Shown in pieces: positions 1 through 7,750 of a stretch of 28,345 bases of DNA. Below the pieces are notes generated by a model. The model saw nothing but the letters and a program-made list of their open reading frames with translations. It was not told the DNA's origin and did not search any database. This stretch comes from CAYWFF01 sp964458085. Its GTDB lineage: Bacteria > Patescibacteriota > Microgenomatia > UBA8517. The DNA is taken from the NCBI GenBank assembly GCA_964458085.1, contig CAYWFF010000010.1, forward strand, positions 1 through 28,345, given 5' to 3'. Each line of letters starts with the position of its first letter. Position 1 is the first letter of the stretch. Position numbers and translations under genes: made by a program.

Positions 1-2924
1 CCTGATGTGGCTGCAATTACTTCACCGTCAGTTCCGTTAGGGGAGAGGACTCCTGCCAAAGCTGTCCAATAATTGGCGATACCGCCGGACGTGTCAAGAT
101 TGGTAATTGTTCCGTCCTCACATTTTTTCAAGCTATTATCAGTACTTGAGGCAAAGAGAAAATAATCACCTGCATTACATGAAGGATCGGTTGCTTCTTC
201 GGTGAATGCTAAATAATCATTTCCGGAGCCGTCACCCACAGTCAAGACCCCCGAAGTTGAAAGTGTAGTAAAACTGCCAGTAGATGCTGAATTGGCTCCG
301 ATTGCAGTACCGTCAATTGAACCGCCGTTAATATCGGCAGTTCCGACGACTAATGTAACATTATTTCCTATTGTAAAATCAAGCGCGCTGCTGGCAGAAA
401 TGGTAGTTGCTGCATCAAGAGTTAAAGCATCCGCAAGCTCAGTGAAATTAAGTATGTCATCAGCAATGGAAACATTCGCCTCATTTGCAGGTGAAGCAGT
501 AAGAAGGAAGTCGGAAGAAAAATCAACTGTATCTACGTTGGTACCAACGGCTACATCATTATTTTGGACATTAATAATTGCACTGGTTGCGCCTGTGTCC
601 GTGCTACATTCCCAAGAGTCATTAGACTCGTTCCATTTAAGTACCTCACCGTCTGCACAACCTTGCAAGAGTCCTATCCCGCTTGAAAATACTTCAAGCC
701 CTGATCCGTTTGTGATAGTTGATGAAAGTCCATCCAGAGCATCTAATGTATTAATAGTTAAAGAGCCGGAGGAAAGTTCCAATCCGTTTCCTGTAAAATC
801 TGAAACCGTGTCTGAATTAACAGTGAAGGATCCGCTTAGTGTTAAATTTCCTGAATTATCTAACGAAAAAAGATCGCTTCCTCCGGAATTTTCAAATACA
901 ATTAAGTTTGAGGTTTGTGTTCCGTTACCTTGAACTAAAAGTTGTATCTCATCATCATCACCGTCTACTGAAAGTTTAGCCAGTTCTGAAACACCCCCTA
1001 TTGATACACTATCTGTAGAATTTGTAAGATAAACAAATCCGGTATCCTGTGTCCATTTTGAACTTCCGGCTCCGATAGCCGCATCCAGGTCGTCCAAGGT
1101 GTCCTGCAGAGTAGTTGCGCTTGAATTGATAAACTCATCGTAAACTCCGATTAATGAAGCACCTGAAGTTATATTGGAGGTTCCGATATCGTTTAATCCG
1201 ATGCTTCCGATTGACAAATCCTGGCCTGCAACTATAGCAACTCCACCGGTGTCTGTTGAAAGGGAATTCACTGTAAGATCGTCCTGAATATCTACATTTC
1301 CGCCTGCATTTATAACTAATGTGGCGCCGTCGGCCGTAATTAGATCGCCATTAACTGCCAAATTTCCGCCTATGGTAGTGTTTCCGCTGTTAGTAATGGT
1401 AAAAACGTTCGTTCCGTCCGATTGCTCAAAGACAACTAAGTCTGCAGTTTGTGTACTATTACCCTGTACTAATAGTTGAGTTTCGTCAGCATCACCATCT
1501 ACCGAAAGTTTAGCAAGCTCTGTGGCGGAACCGATAGTCAAACTATCAGCGGTATCTGTCAAATAGGTGAGTGTTCCGCTATCCGTAAACAAAGACCCTG
1601 AAGAATTAGCAACCCAAGTAAATCCTCCTGTAGAAGAATCGTAGGAAAGAATATAACCACCTGTGCCATCGTTTGTTACATTTAAGTCAACTTCTGATAT
1701 GGTACCGTCTGCGATTTCAGCTGACTCTATAGTTGTTCCGACTGTAGCTTCTAAAGCTCCATTTGATATTGAAAGTCCCGATCCGGTTAAATCAGTAAAA
1801 GCTTCACCATTAATCGAAAGTGTAGGGATATACGCGATACCGTCAACTTCCAAGTCATCAGTCACAAACAAATCGCCGTCTGCCAGATCAATTGTTTCTT
1901 GTTCACCCGAACCAATCAGGACACCACCTCCGGTAGGATTGATTGTTAAATCTCCCGTTGCTGTTAACGTATTACCGCTAAGGTTTAATGTGCCTGCGAT
2001 ATCATTGTCTTCGCCTTCTACAACAAGATTATTTGAAATTGTTGTTGAACCTGCATCTGCGCCAATCGAAATTGTAGTAGCAGCACCGCCGATACTTAAT
2101 GTAGTGGCATTTTCATTAAATAATGTTGCATCCGCAGATGAAGTCGTTAATATGCCGGATCCTACTGTAAGCGTTTGTGCAACGCTGGCCGATCCGTCAA
2201 TTGAAACGTTTCCGTTAAACAACGAGTCGACGTTTACCTTAAAGCTAATATTATCAAATGAGGTTGCAGCTAAAACATTTTTAAGAGAATCTGACTTTTG
2301 TGAAGTAGATATATTACTATTTTGATACTTTGGCTGAATTATGTTTGCAATTTTTAAACCTGAAACAATTTGTTTAAAAGTATTGGTTTTTAAGCCTAAC
2401 GCCGATATTGTAACAAGTAAACTTACAAATGAAAGTTGGACAATTAGCCTTGTAGGAGCTAAAGGCAACGTAGGATTATGCGGTTTATCTGCGTTATTAG
2501 TATATGTATAACCTGTTGGCTTTTTGACATTTGTTTGTGAGTCATGAATGAGGGTGAGAAGGTCTTCTTTGCTGGCTTGTACCTTGTAATTATCCATAAC
2601 AGACTCGGACACATCTTGATAAGCGGAACCTTCCGATTCATTTACTATATTTTCTGAATATTTTGAAGTAATTGGCAGGCTTGTGTTTTCAGGATATGTT
2701 TCAGAAGCGGTATTTACGACATCTTGAAGGTGTTGTTTAATTTTTTTCTTACCTCCGCGCAATATCGCTTGCAAATGCGATAAAACATATCGGCGATGAC
2801 CACCGGAAGTTCTGATGGGAATTAATAAACCTTTCTCTTCCCAGCGACGGAGAGTCTTGGTGGAAACTTTTAGCCGTTTTGCAGCATCTTGAATGGTAAG
2901 AAATTGGTTGGCATCTTTTGTCAT
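1..2924 (-). CDS. MerR-type HTH, transmembrane, giant beta-repeat surface protein (partial, 3' end off the left edge)
   Basis: The frame is open for 974 codons from the ATG at 2924 down to base 3, with no stop, and continues past the left edge. Residues 8-50 match a MerR-type winged helix-turn-helix (IQDAAKRLKVSTKTLRRWEE, then the wing with SGGHRRY). Residues 51-158 are a polar linker. Residues 159-178 (LIVQLSFVSLLVTISALGL) form one membrane helix, with no N-terminal signal peptide, so the HTH should be cytoplasmic and the rest outside. From about residue 225 on, the chain is Gly/Asn/Thr/Asp-rich with short beta repeats (such as TIGGNLAVNGDL), like the adhesin or fibre-like proteins common in CPR genomes. 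A unit containing ELAKLSVDGD and QLLVQG occurs twice, about 540 bp apart. The architecture suggests a membrane-spanning one-component regulator with a surface stalk. The domains are clear; function and ligand are unknown. Confidence 0.88.
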   Translation of the reverse strand, partial: MTKDANQFLTIQDAAKRLKVSTKTLRRWEEKGLLIPIRTSGGHRRYVLSHLQAILRGGKKKIKQHLQDVVNTASETYPENTSLPITSKYSENIVNESEGSAYQDVSESVMDNYKVQASKEDLLTLIHDSQTNVKKPTGYTYTNNADKPHNPTLPLAPTRLIVQLSFVSLLVTISALGLKTNTFKQIVSGLKIANIIQPKYQNSNISTSQKSDSLKNVLAATSFDNISFKVNVDSLFNGNVSIDGSASVAQTLTVGSGILTTSSADATLFNENATTLSIGGAATTISIGADAGSTTISNNLVVEGEDNDIAGTLNLSGNTLTATGDLTINPTGGGVLIGSGEQETIDLADGDLFVTDDLEVDGIAYIPTLSINGEAFTDLTGSGLSISNGALEATVGTTIESAEIADGTISEVDLNVTNDGTGGYILSYDSSTGGFTWVANSSGSLFTDSGTLTYLTDTADSLTIGSATELAKLSVDGDADETQLLVQGNSTQTADLVVFEQSDGTNVFTITNSGNTTIGGNLAVNGDLITADGATLVINAGGNVDIQDDLTVNSLSTDTGGVAIVAGQDLSIGSIGLNDIGTSNITSGASLIGVYDEFINSSATTLQDTLDDLDAAIGAGSSKWTQDTGFVYLTNSTDSVSIGGVSELAKLSVDGDDDEIQLLVQGNGTQTSNLIVFENSGGSDLFSLDNSGNLTLSGSFTVNSDTVSDFTGNGLELSSGSLTINTLDALDGLSSTITNGSGLEVFSSGIGLLQGCADGEVLKWNESNDSWECSTDTGATSAIINVQNNDVAVGTNVDTVDFSSDFLLTASPANEANVSIADDILNFTELADALTLDAATTISASSALDFTIGNNVTLVVGTADINGGSIDGTAIGANSASTGSFTTLSTSGVLTVGDGSGNDYLAFTEEATDPSCNAGDYFLFASSTDNSLKKCEDGTITNLDTSGGIANYWTALAGVLSPNGTDGEVIAATS

Positions 2925-2946
2925 TTGGGCGGGCGTAAGTCATTTT

Positions 2947-2975
2947 TAAACTTGGACAATAAAGTTGTAAGTTTA
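2947..2975. promoter_or_regulatory. Inverted-repeat element upstream of the MerR-like gene (possible operator)
   Basis: Arms TAAACTT (2947-2953) and AAGTTTA (2969-2975) are perfect inverted repeats around a 15-nt centre that itself holds ACAA and TTGT. The element lies 23-51 nt upstream of the ATG at 2924. Size and symmetry fit an operator for a dimeric MerR-type protein, so autoregulation is plausible. This is inference; AT-rich DNA yields such repeats by chance. Confidence 0.4.
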
Positions 2976-2995
2976 GCTACAAAATGACCAATTTC

Positions 2996-3024
2996 ATTAA
3001 CGCATGTTTAGAATAAGGTGTCAA
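2996..3024 (-). promoter_or_regulatory. Candidate sigma70-type promoter for the MerR-like surface-protein gene
   Basis: On the minus strand a perfect TTGACA (3024-3019) is followed after 17 nt by GTTAAT (3001-2996), a 4 of 6 match to the -10 box. Transcription would start near 2989, leaving the inverted repeat at 2947-2975 inside a leader of about 65 nt, where it could act as an operator or as an RNA hairpin. Confidence 0.4.
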
Positions 3025-3827
3025 GGCTGTTTTTGTTTACATTGTTTAGCTTTTGGATTACGAGTATTTGTTAATGTAGCGTTAAAAGGATTTTGTAAAT
3101 TATATTGACCATATTAATCGCGTGGAGAGCAGTTTTTGTCTATTAAACGCTTAAAACTTACGGAAATGGTTAAATTTATGATTAATTAAAGCGGAGGGAA
3201 AGTACGGAGTTTAATTGAAAATATTATTTTTAATAAATTAACTCTTATAAATTCTATGTATAATAAGGTACGAATAATTCTATAAGTATGCAATATACTA
3301 TGCGTTAATATTATTTGTATATTTTACTAGTCTTTGCGGTAAATAAGCATGTATACATATCCGCAGTAAATTGCATAGTAATAACATAATAAAGCTGCGG
3401 AAAATGTAATAGGGAGACGATGTGATTTAAATAGTATTGTTATATATTTTTAAGAATTCTCAAATTTCGAAAAACAAAAATATTAAAAATAATAGATAAC
3501 TAAAAACTCTTTATTAAGCCACGATAAACGCATAAATACTGCAAAATATTTCTTTGAATTATAAGATATTTTTAAATATTAACGATTATATTTTAAATTA
3601 TTAAAGGTGTTAGTTTAGGTACTTTATACATACCTCGAATGATATTTAAACCCTCTTTAAAACAAACATTATGTAGATAGGTAGTACGTAATTATTAAAG
3701 ATCTGTATTAACTTTTATACATGCCTAGTTACGCCTTGTTTTGCTTCGTTTCGGTATACGATAGGTTACTATTATAAAAATAATTGCTTTAGATAAGGGA
3801 TTTTATGTATTTAAAAAGCTGATTTAA

Positions 3828-3849
3828 CCGGATATTTTAAATTATCCGG
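3828..3849. repeat. Inverted repeat CCGGATA / TATCCGG
   Basis: The arms CCGGATA (3828-3834) and TATCCGG (3843-3849) are perfect reverse complements with an 8-nt A/T loop. It is a GC-rich element in very AT-rich DNA, about 240 nt upstream of the F1-ATPase operon. No T-tract follows, so it does not look like a terminator. Confidence 0.6.
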
Positions 3850-3897
3850 AACCGGTCACCATTATTAAAAGATCGATATGTATTGTGCGACGTATAA

Positions 3898-3934
3898 GGT
3901 TTTACCTTTTGCACATTATGTAAAAGGTAATACC
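3898..3934. repeat. Imperfect 13-position hairpin upstream of the F1-ATPase operon
   Basis: TTACCTTTT (3902-3910) and AAAAGGTAA (3922-3930) pair perfectly over 9 bp with an 11-nt loop. After one T/T mismatch the stem continues with GGT (3898-3900) and ACC (3932-3934). It lies 153 nt before the first gene of the operon and just before the TTGGACAA motif at 3948. A regulatory site is plausible; no function is known. Confidence 0.6.
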
Positions 3935-3943
3935 ACATTTGAA

Positions 3944-3961
3944 AAAGTTGGACAAATGAAG
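3944..3961 (+). promoter_or_regulatory. Second copy of the TTGGACAA-containing motif
   Basis: AAAGTTGGACAAATGAAG here closely matches AAACTTGGACAATAAAG at 2948-2964, with two substitutions and one single-base indel, and shares the uninterrupted core TTGGACAA. One copy sits next to each of the two divergent transcription units. A shared binding site for the MerR-type protein is one explanation. Confidence 0.35.
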
Positions 3962-4012
3962 CTAATAAATAAGAAATATGTTTTTACTTATATTATCATT
4001 CAAACTTAAGTG

Positions 4013-4041
4013 TTGATTTTATAAGCACAAACTTCTAGGAT
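4013..4041 (+). promoter_or_regulatory. Candidate promoter of the F1-ATPase operon
   Basis: TTGATT (4013-4018) and TAGGAT (4036-4041) are 17 nt apart, giving a start near 4048 and a leader of about 40 nt. A competing possibility is a weak -10 (TATTGA, 4072-4077) only 9 nt before the ATG, which would give a leaderless transcript. Confidence 0.3.
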
Positions 4042-4086
4042 AGTAGTATCACATACTGATTTACTTTATTGTATTGAACTGCCGAT

Positions 4087-4869
4087 ATGAAACGAAGCTA
4101 TTTATCTAAACTAATTATCCTTTTCTTCCTGCTTTTTTTAGTCCCTTCAATTGTTTTAAAAGACGCGAAGGCTCAGGTGTCCTCAACGGGGATGGGGGTT
4201 AGTTTACCAATTACTGGTGATGCAGAAGACGGTGACTTAATTTGTTCACTAGCTGAGGGCAACATCCGCTGTAACTACGAATATGACCCGGCTATGATGG
4301 GGGTAGTAAGCAGTAATGCTGCTGTAGTGGTTGAAGACAATGAATTGGATAACCGGAAAACAGTTGTAGCAAACGGAATAGCTCGGGTGAAAGTGAGTGC
4401 TGTAAACGGAGGTATTTCCGAAGGAGATTTTATTACAAGTTCACTCACTCCAGGAGTCGCCCAAAAAGCTACAAGAAACGGTTATGTTGTAGGAACGGCA
4501 ACAGAAAGCTATTCTCCTGAGGATCCCAATGCGGTAGGCCAAATACAAATAGCCCTTAATATTCATCCGGCTGCAGGTGTCAGCGGACCGAGAGGTAATT
4601 TGATTCAGTATATTAGAGAAGGTATTGCCGTGCCCTTATTTGAACCTTTAGAATCACTGAGGTATCTTTTGGCTATACTAATTGTGATTGTTTCATTTAC
4701 TTTCGGCCTCATCTTTTTCGGAAGAATAGCCAGAGCAGGTGTTGAAGCTGTCGGAAGGAACCCTCTGGCTCAGAAGATGATTCAGTTTAACGTAATTTTG
4801 CACATCATTTTGACACTGGCTATTATAGGTGCCGGTCTTGCGATAGCTTATCTGATATTAGTTTTATAA
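4087..4869 (+). CDS. Exported protein with a degenerate F0 subunit c-like C-terminal hairpin
   Basis: This 260-residue protein has a signal peptide or membrane anchor (residues 1-29, KR then a hydrophobic core). Its exported domain (about 36-165) resembles a module I associate with large CPR surface proteins, with YDPAMMGVVS, VSAVNGGISEGDFITSS and TPGVAQKAT; Cys53 and Cys62 could form a disulfide. Residues 193-260 form a helix-loop-helix hairpin. Its loop VEAVGRNP aligns without gaps to the conserved IEGIARQP loop of F0 subunit c, and the following Q, L, A and G positions also match. The ion-binding Glu/Asp of helix 2 aligns with Leu244; helix 2 has no acidic residue and helix 1 lacks the GxGxG pattern. 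Position at the head of an F1 operon supports a c-derived role, such as membrane anchor or rotor stub. Proton translocation by this protein is unlikely. The family is not recognised with certainty. Confidence 0.8.
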   Translation: MKRSYLSKLIILFFLLFLVPSIVLKDAKAQVSSTGMGVSLPITGDAEDGDLICSLAEGNIRCNYEYDPAMMGVVSSNAAVVVEDNELDNRKTVVANGIARVKVSAVNGGISEGDFITSSLTPGVAQKATRNGYVVGTATESYSPEDPNAVGQIQIALNIHPAAGVSGPRGNLIQYIREGIAVPLFEPLESLRYLLAILIVIVSFTFGLIFFGRIARAGVEAVGRNPLAQKMIQFNVILHIILTLAIIGAGLAIAYLILVL

Positions 4870-4875
4870 AACATT

Positions 4876-6555
4876 ATGTTCAAACTGCCTTTTATTAAAA
4901 AACAAACTGCAGACTCTGTCCATCCGGTAGCGTTAATAATTTTAGACGGTTTCGGAATTGCGCCGCCTTCAGAGGGAAACGCAGTCACGCTTGCTAAATT
5001 ACCGTATTATAACCGCATTTCCCAAGAATATCCTCATACTGAACTGATAGCTTCCGGCGAGTCTGTGGGTTTACCTGCAAACGAGGTGGGAAACACGGAG
5101 GTCGGACATTTAACGATGGGAACCGGTCGGGTAATTTTTCAGGATCTGAAAAGAATAAACGTTGCAATTGAAAAAGGTCATTTTTACAATAATAGAGCGC
5201 TTCTGCAGGCAGTCGGGCATGTCAAAAGAAATAATTCAGTTTTCCATGTAATGGGTTTGGCCAGTTCAGGTAACGTTCATTCTTCATTACCTCATCTTTT
5301 TGCAATTATTGATTTTTGTAAGAGGGAGGAAGTGCAAAAAGTTGCGCTGCATTTGTTTACCGACGGGAGAGATGCTGCTCCCGATGACGGTATTAATATT
5401 ATAAAGCAAGTTTTAGGGAAAATTAAAACAGATCACAACATATCTATCTCTACCATTTCAGGCAGATATTATGCAATGGACAGGGATAAAAGGTGGGATA
5501 GGACCGAGAAGGCTTATAAAGCAATTGTATTGGGCAGGGGACCTTCCAGCAGTGACGTTTTGAAATCAATAGAAGAATCATATGCTGCAGGGAAGACTGA
5601 TGAATTTATTGAACCGACAGTTATATTGAAAGACGAAAAACCTTTGACTGTAAATGATAATGACGCTGTAATGTTTTTTAACTTTCGTATTGACAGGCCG
5701 AAACAGCTTGCCATGCCATTTGTTTTGCCTGAATTTGAAAAACTTCGCGAATTTGATTTTGGGTACGATCCTGCAATAAGCAGAGATCAGGGAGTGGTTG
5801 AAATAGGTACTCCATTTAAGCGGGAAAAAGTACTGCAAAATCTCTTTTTCGTGACTATGACTGAGTACCAAAAAGGTTTGCCTGTAAGCGCGGTTGCGTT
5901 CGGACCTGAAGAAGTGCCAAACACGTTAGCAACCGTAATTTCTCAATCGGGAGCTGCACAGCTTCATATGTCTGAATCGGAAAAACAGCGTTTTGTAACT
6001 TATTACTTTGACGGTATGCGCGACGATCCCATACCGGGTGAAGAAGCTATTATCATACCTTCGCCAAAAGTTGCAACTTATGATAAAAAACCGGAAATGT
6101 CGTTGCCAAAACTGGCGAAAGAATTTATTCGCCAAGTCAGGAAAAACAAGTATAAATTCATTGTTGTAAACATTGCAAATCCCGATATGGTTGCCCACAG
6201 CGGCAACCTTCCTGCTACGATAAAAGCAGTACAGTATGTAGACCAGTACCTGTCCGATATGTGTGAAGAAATATTGCGGTGGAACGGCACTGTGTGTCTG
6301 ACGGCAGATCATGGTAACGCAGAGGAGTTGATTACATATCCTACCACCAGCTTTTTCTTTACCTCAAAAGTAGGCAGTACAAATACCGATCACTCAAACA
6401 ACCCGGTTCCGTTTATTGTTATACATCAAAGTCTGCAGGGTAGAGCGGTAAGTCTTAATAAAGGTTCATTAAGCGACGTTGCACCTACTATTCTTGCGAT
6501 TTTGGATCTCAAGCAGCCTGCAGAGATGACCGGCAGGAATTTATTGTCACCTTGA
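4876..6555 (+). CDS. gpmI: 2,3-bisphosphoglycerate-independent phosphoglycerate mutase
   Basis: The enzyme interconverts 3- and 2-phosphoglycerate in lower glycolysis, in the cytoplasm, using two Mn2+ ions. At 559 residues it is somewhat longer than the usual 510-520. Visible family motifs are LDGFG near the N-terminus, FTDGRDAAP, GRYYAMDRDKRWDR (substrate loop), FNFRIDRP, NPDMVAHSGN and TADHGNAEE (metal ligands), and TDHSNNPVPF. The nucleophile motif usually reads GNSEVGH with a phosphorylated Ser; here it is GNTEVGH, with Thr74 at that position (codon 5095-5097). Threonine is used as nucleophile elsewhere in the alkaline phosphatase superfamily, so activity is plausible but not assured. The gene starts 6 nt after the c-like gene and ends 36 nt before the b-like gene, so it is embedded in the F1 operon. 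Family assignment is secure. Confidence 0.95.
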   Translation: MFKLPFIKKQTADSVHPVALIILDGFGIAPPSEGNAVTLAKLPYYNRISQEYPHTELIASGESVGLPANEVGNTEVGHLTMGTGRVIFQDLKRINVAIEKGHFYNNRALLQAVGHVKRNNSVFHVMGLASSGNVHSSLPHLFAIIDFCKREEVQKVALHLFTDGRDAAPDDGINIIKQVLGKIKTDHNISISTISGRYYAMDRDKRWDRTEKAYKAIVLGRGPSSSDVLKSIEESYAAGKTDEFIEPTVILKDEKPLTVNDNDAVMFFNFRIDRPKQLAMPFVLPEFEKLREFDFGYDPAISRDQGVVEIGTPFKREKVLQNLFFVTMTEYQKGLPVSAVAFGPEEVPNTLATVISQSGAAQLHMSESEKQRFVTYYFDGMRDDPIPGEEAIIIPSPKVATYDKKPEMSLPKLAKEFIRQVRKNKYKFIVVNIANPDMVAHSGNLPATIKAVQYVDQYLSDMCEEILRWNGTVCLTADHGNAEELITYPTTSFFFTSKVGSTNTDHSNNPVPFIVIHQSLQGRAVSLNKGSLSDVAPTILAILDLKQPAEMTGRNLLSP

Positions 6556-6591
6556 TGTCCGGTCTGAGAAACTTAGAAAGACTTTATATTT

Positions 6592-7272
6592 ATGCTTAAT
6601 TTAGATACAACAACTCTTTACATATTAATGCTTTTAGTTTCAGCATTGGGACTACTTCTTTTGAGTATGGTGGTTATGTATGTACGTTTAATTAAAAAAC
6701 ACACCGACTTGCTTTCTGATTTTACGAGCACTAAAAGAAAAGAAAAAGAACTACAGGATAAACTTCATTTTGAGGCACAGGTAAAAGCTCAGGAAATAAT
6801 TGAAGTTGCCCGAAAACAAGCTCAAAAACTTCTTGAGGATGCTACTACTTTTTCTGAAGCGGATGAAAAATCGCTTGATGTATTAATCGAACAAACCAAA
6901 AAACAGTATGCTGATAAATATTCGCAATTGCTTGCTTCATTCGAAAAGAAATCCGATCAGGCATTCGTACATTTATCGGACGATGTTAAGCAATACATTA
7001 TAAAAGAAATGGATCATTTTCAGGAACTTCTCGGGCAGGAACTTAAAAACTTCCACTCGGTTGCTCAGGAGAGGTTTGTAGGAGCATATACCAAGATGGA
7101 ACAGGAGATAGATCTAATTAAAGAGCAGCGCCTGAGGCGACTGGACGAGCGTATTCTGACGATTGTCGAGGGAATATCACAAGACGTACTTGGGAAAGAG
7201 ATAAGTATTGACGAACACGAAAAATTAATCTTAAAAAGTTTGGAGGAGGCAAAAAAACAGCATGTTTTCTAA
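6592..7272 (+). CDS. atpF: F-type ATPase subunit b-like stator protein
   Basis: This 226-residue protein has one N-terminal membrane helix (about residues 8-31) and then a long Lys/Glu/Gln-rich coiled-coil region. The C-terminal part, with ILTIVEGISQDVLGKEIS, resembles the end of F0 subunit b, where the VLGKE segment contacts delta. It is longer than typical b (about 160-170). It would act as peripheral stalk, anchored in the membrane and holding the F1 head through delta. The next gene overlaps it by 11 nt and follows the usual b-delta-alpha-gamma-beta-epsilon order. The b family is poorly conserved, so the call leans on architecture and gene order. Confidence 0.8.
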   Translation: MLNLDTTTLYILMLLVSALGLLLLSMVVMYVRLIKKHTDLLSDFTSTKRKEKELQDKLHFEAQVKAQEIIEVARKQAQKLLEDATTFSEADEKSLDVLIEQTKKQYADKYSQLLASFEKKSDQAFVHLSDDVKQYIIKEMDHFQELLGQELKNFHSVAQERFVGAYTKMEQEIDLIKEQRLRRLDERILTIVEGISQDVLGKEISIDEHEKLILKSLEEAKKQHVF

Positions 7273-7744
7273 AATAACTTCACTACTGCGATCGAGTTCA
7301 GACGTTGAGGATCTTAAAAATGAAATTAAAATTCTTAATGATGCTCAATATCGTTTGGGAGACGAATCTTTTGAAGCGATGCTTGTAAGTAGGGTGCGGA
7401 TATCTATTGCCACAATTATGCGTGAGGAAATAGAAAATACAAAGATGTCCGTTAAGGATTATCTTGCCAAGCTTGAAGCGGAAATTGATAAATTAGAAAC
7501 TCTCGAGCTAACTATAGCTTTCGAGCCTCCGGCTGCAACAGTTGACAGGATATATAACCACGTTAATAAAGGACGAGAGATGCCGCTTCTGCTTCGCTTT
7601 CGGATTAATAAATACATAATCGGTGGCGTTATTGTTGCCTACAAAGGCACTTTTAGGGATTATAGTTTGGCAAGGGTATTGGAGGAGGAGTTGTTTGAGA
7701 AAAGGGAACGTATAGCGAAAATGTTGTTCACATCTATGGACTAG
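7262..7744 (+). CDS. atpH: F1 ATPase subunit delta-like protein
   Basis: The protein has 160 residues; typical delta/OSCP is about 175-180. The C-terminal part, with FRINKYIIGGVIVAYKGTFR and following helix, matches the conserved end of delta (the IGGxxxxxxxxxxD/R pattern). The N-terminal helical domain that binds the alpha N-terminus is poorly conserved and appears reduced. It would join the b-like stalk to the top of the alpha/beta hexamer. A good Shine-Dalgarno (GGAGGAGG, 7242-7249) lies within the end of the upstream gene, one of the few clear ones in the window. Identity rests on the C-terminal motif and operon position. Confidence 0.78.
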   Translation: MFSKITSLLRSSSDVEDLKNEIKILNDAQYRLGDESFEAMLVSRVRISIATIMREEIENTKMSVKDYLAKLEAEIDKLETLELTIAFEPPAATVDRIYNHVNKGREMPLLLRFRINKYIIGGVIVAYKGTFRDYSLARVLEEELFEKRERIAKMLFTSMD

Positions 7745-7750
7745 ATCTAA

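Larger units (their letters stand above)
2925..4086. other. 1.16 kb AT-rich divergent intergenic region without genes
   Basis: No convincing ORF exists on either strand; stops are dense and the sequence is strongly AT-rich. It separates the minus-strand HTH/surface-protein gene from the plus-strand F1-ATPase operon. It contains a palindromic element at 2947-2975, hairpin-forming inverted repeats at 3828-3849 and 3898-3934, and a copy of the left-hand motif at 3944-3961. No tRNA or rRNA was recognised and no DnaA boxes were seen. A control region for both flanking transcripts is the simplest reading; an unrecognised non-coding RNA cannot be excluded. Confidence 0.7.

Noticed and set aside
292..2325. 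Two plus-strand ORFs of 213 and 220 codons (292-933 and 1663-2325)
   Set aside because: Both lie antisense to the continuous 974-codon minus-strand gene, have Ser/Pro/Val-rich shadow composition, and show no domain. The minus frame has an HTH, a membrane helix and repeats.
2749..2943. Minus-strand 64-codon ORF starting at 2943
   Set aside because: It is out of frame with the MerR-type HTH, which starts at 2924 in the neighbouring frame and matches a known fold.
2925..4086. Replication origin in the AT-rich spacer
   Set aside because: I found no DnaA boxes (TTATNCACA type) and no dnaA, dnaN or gidA-type neighbours.
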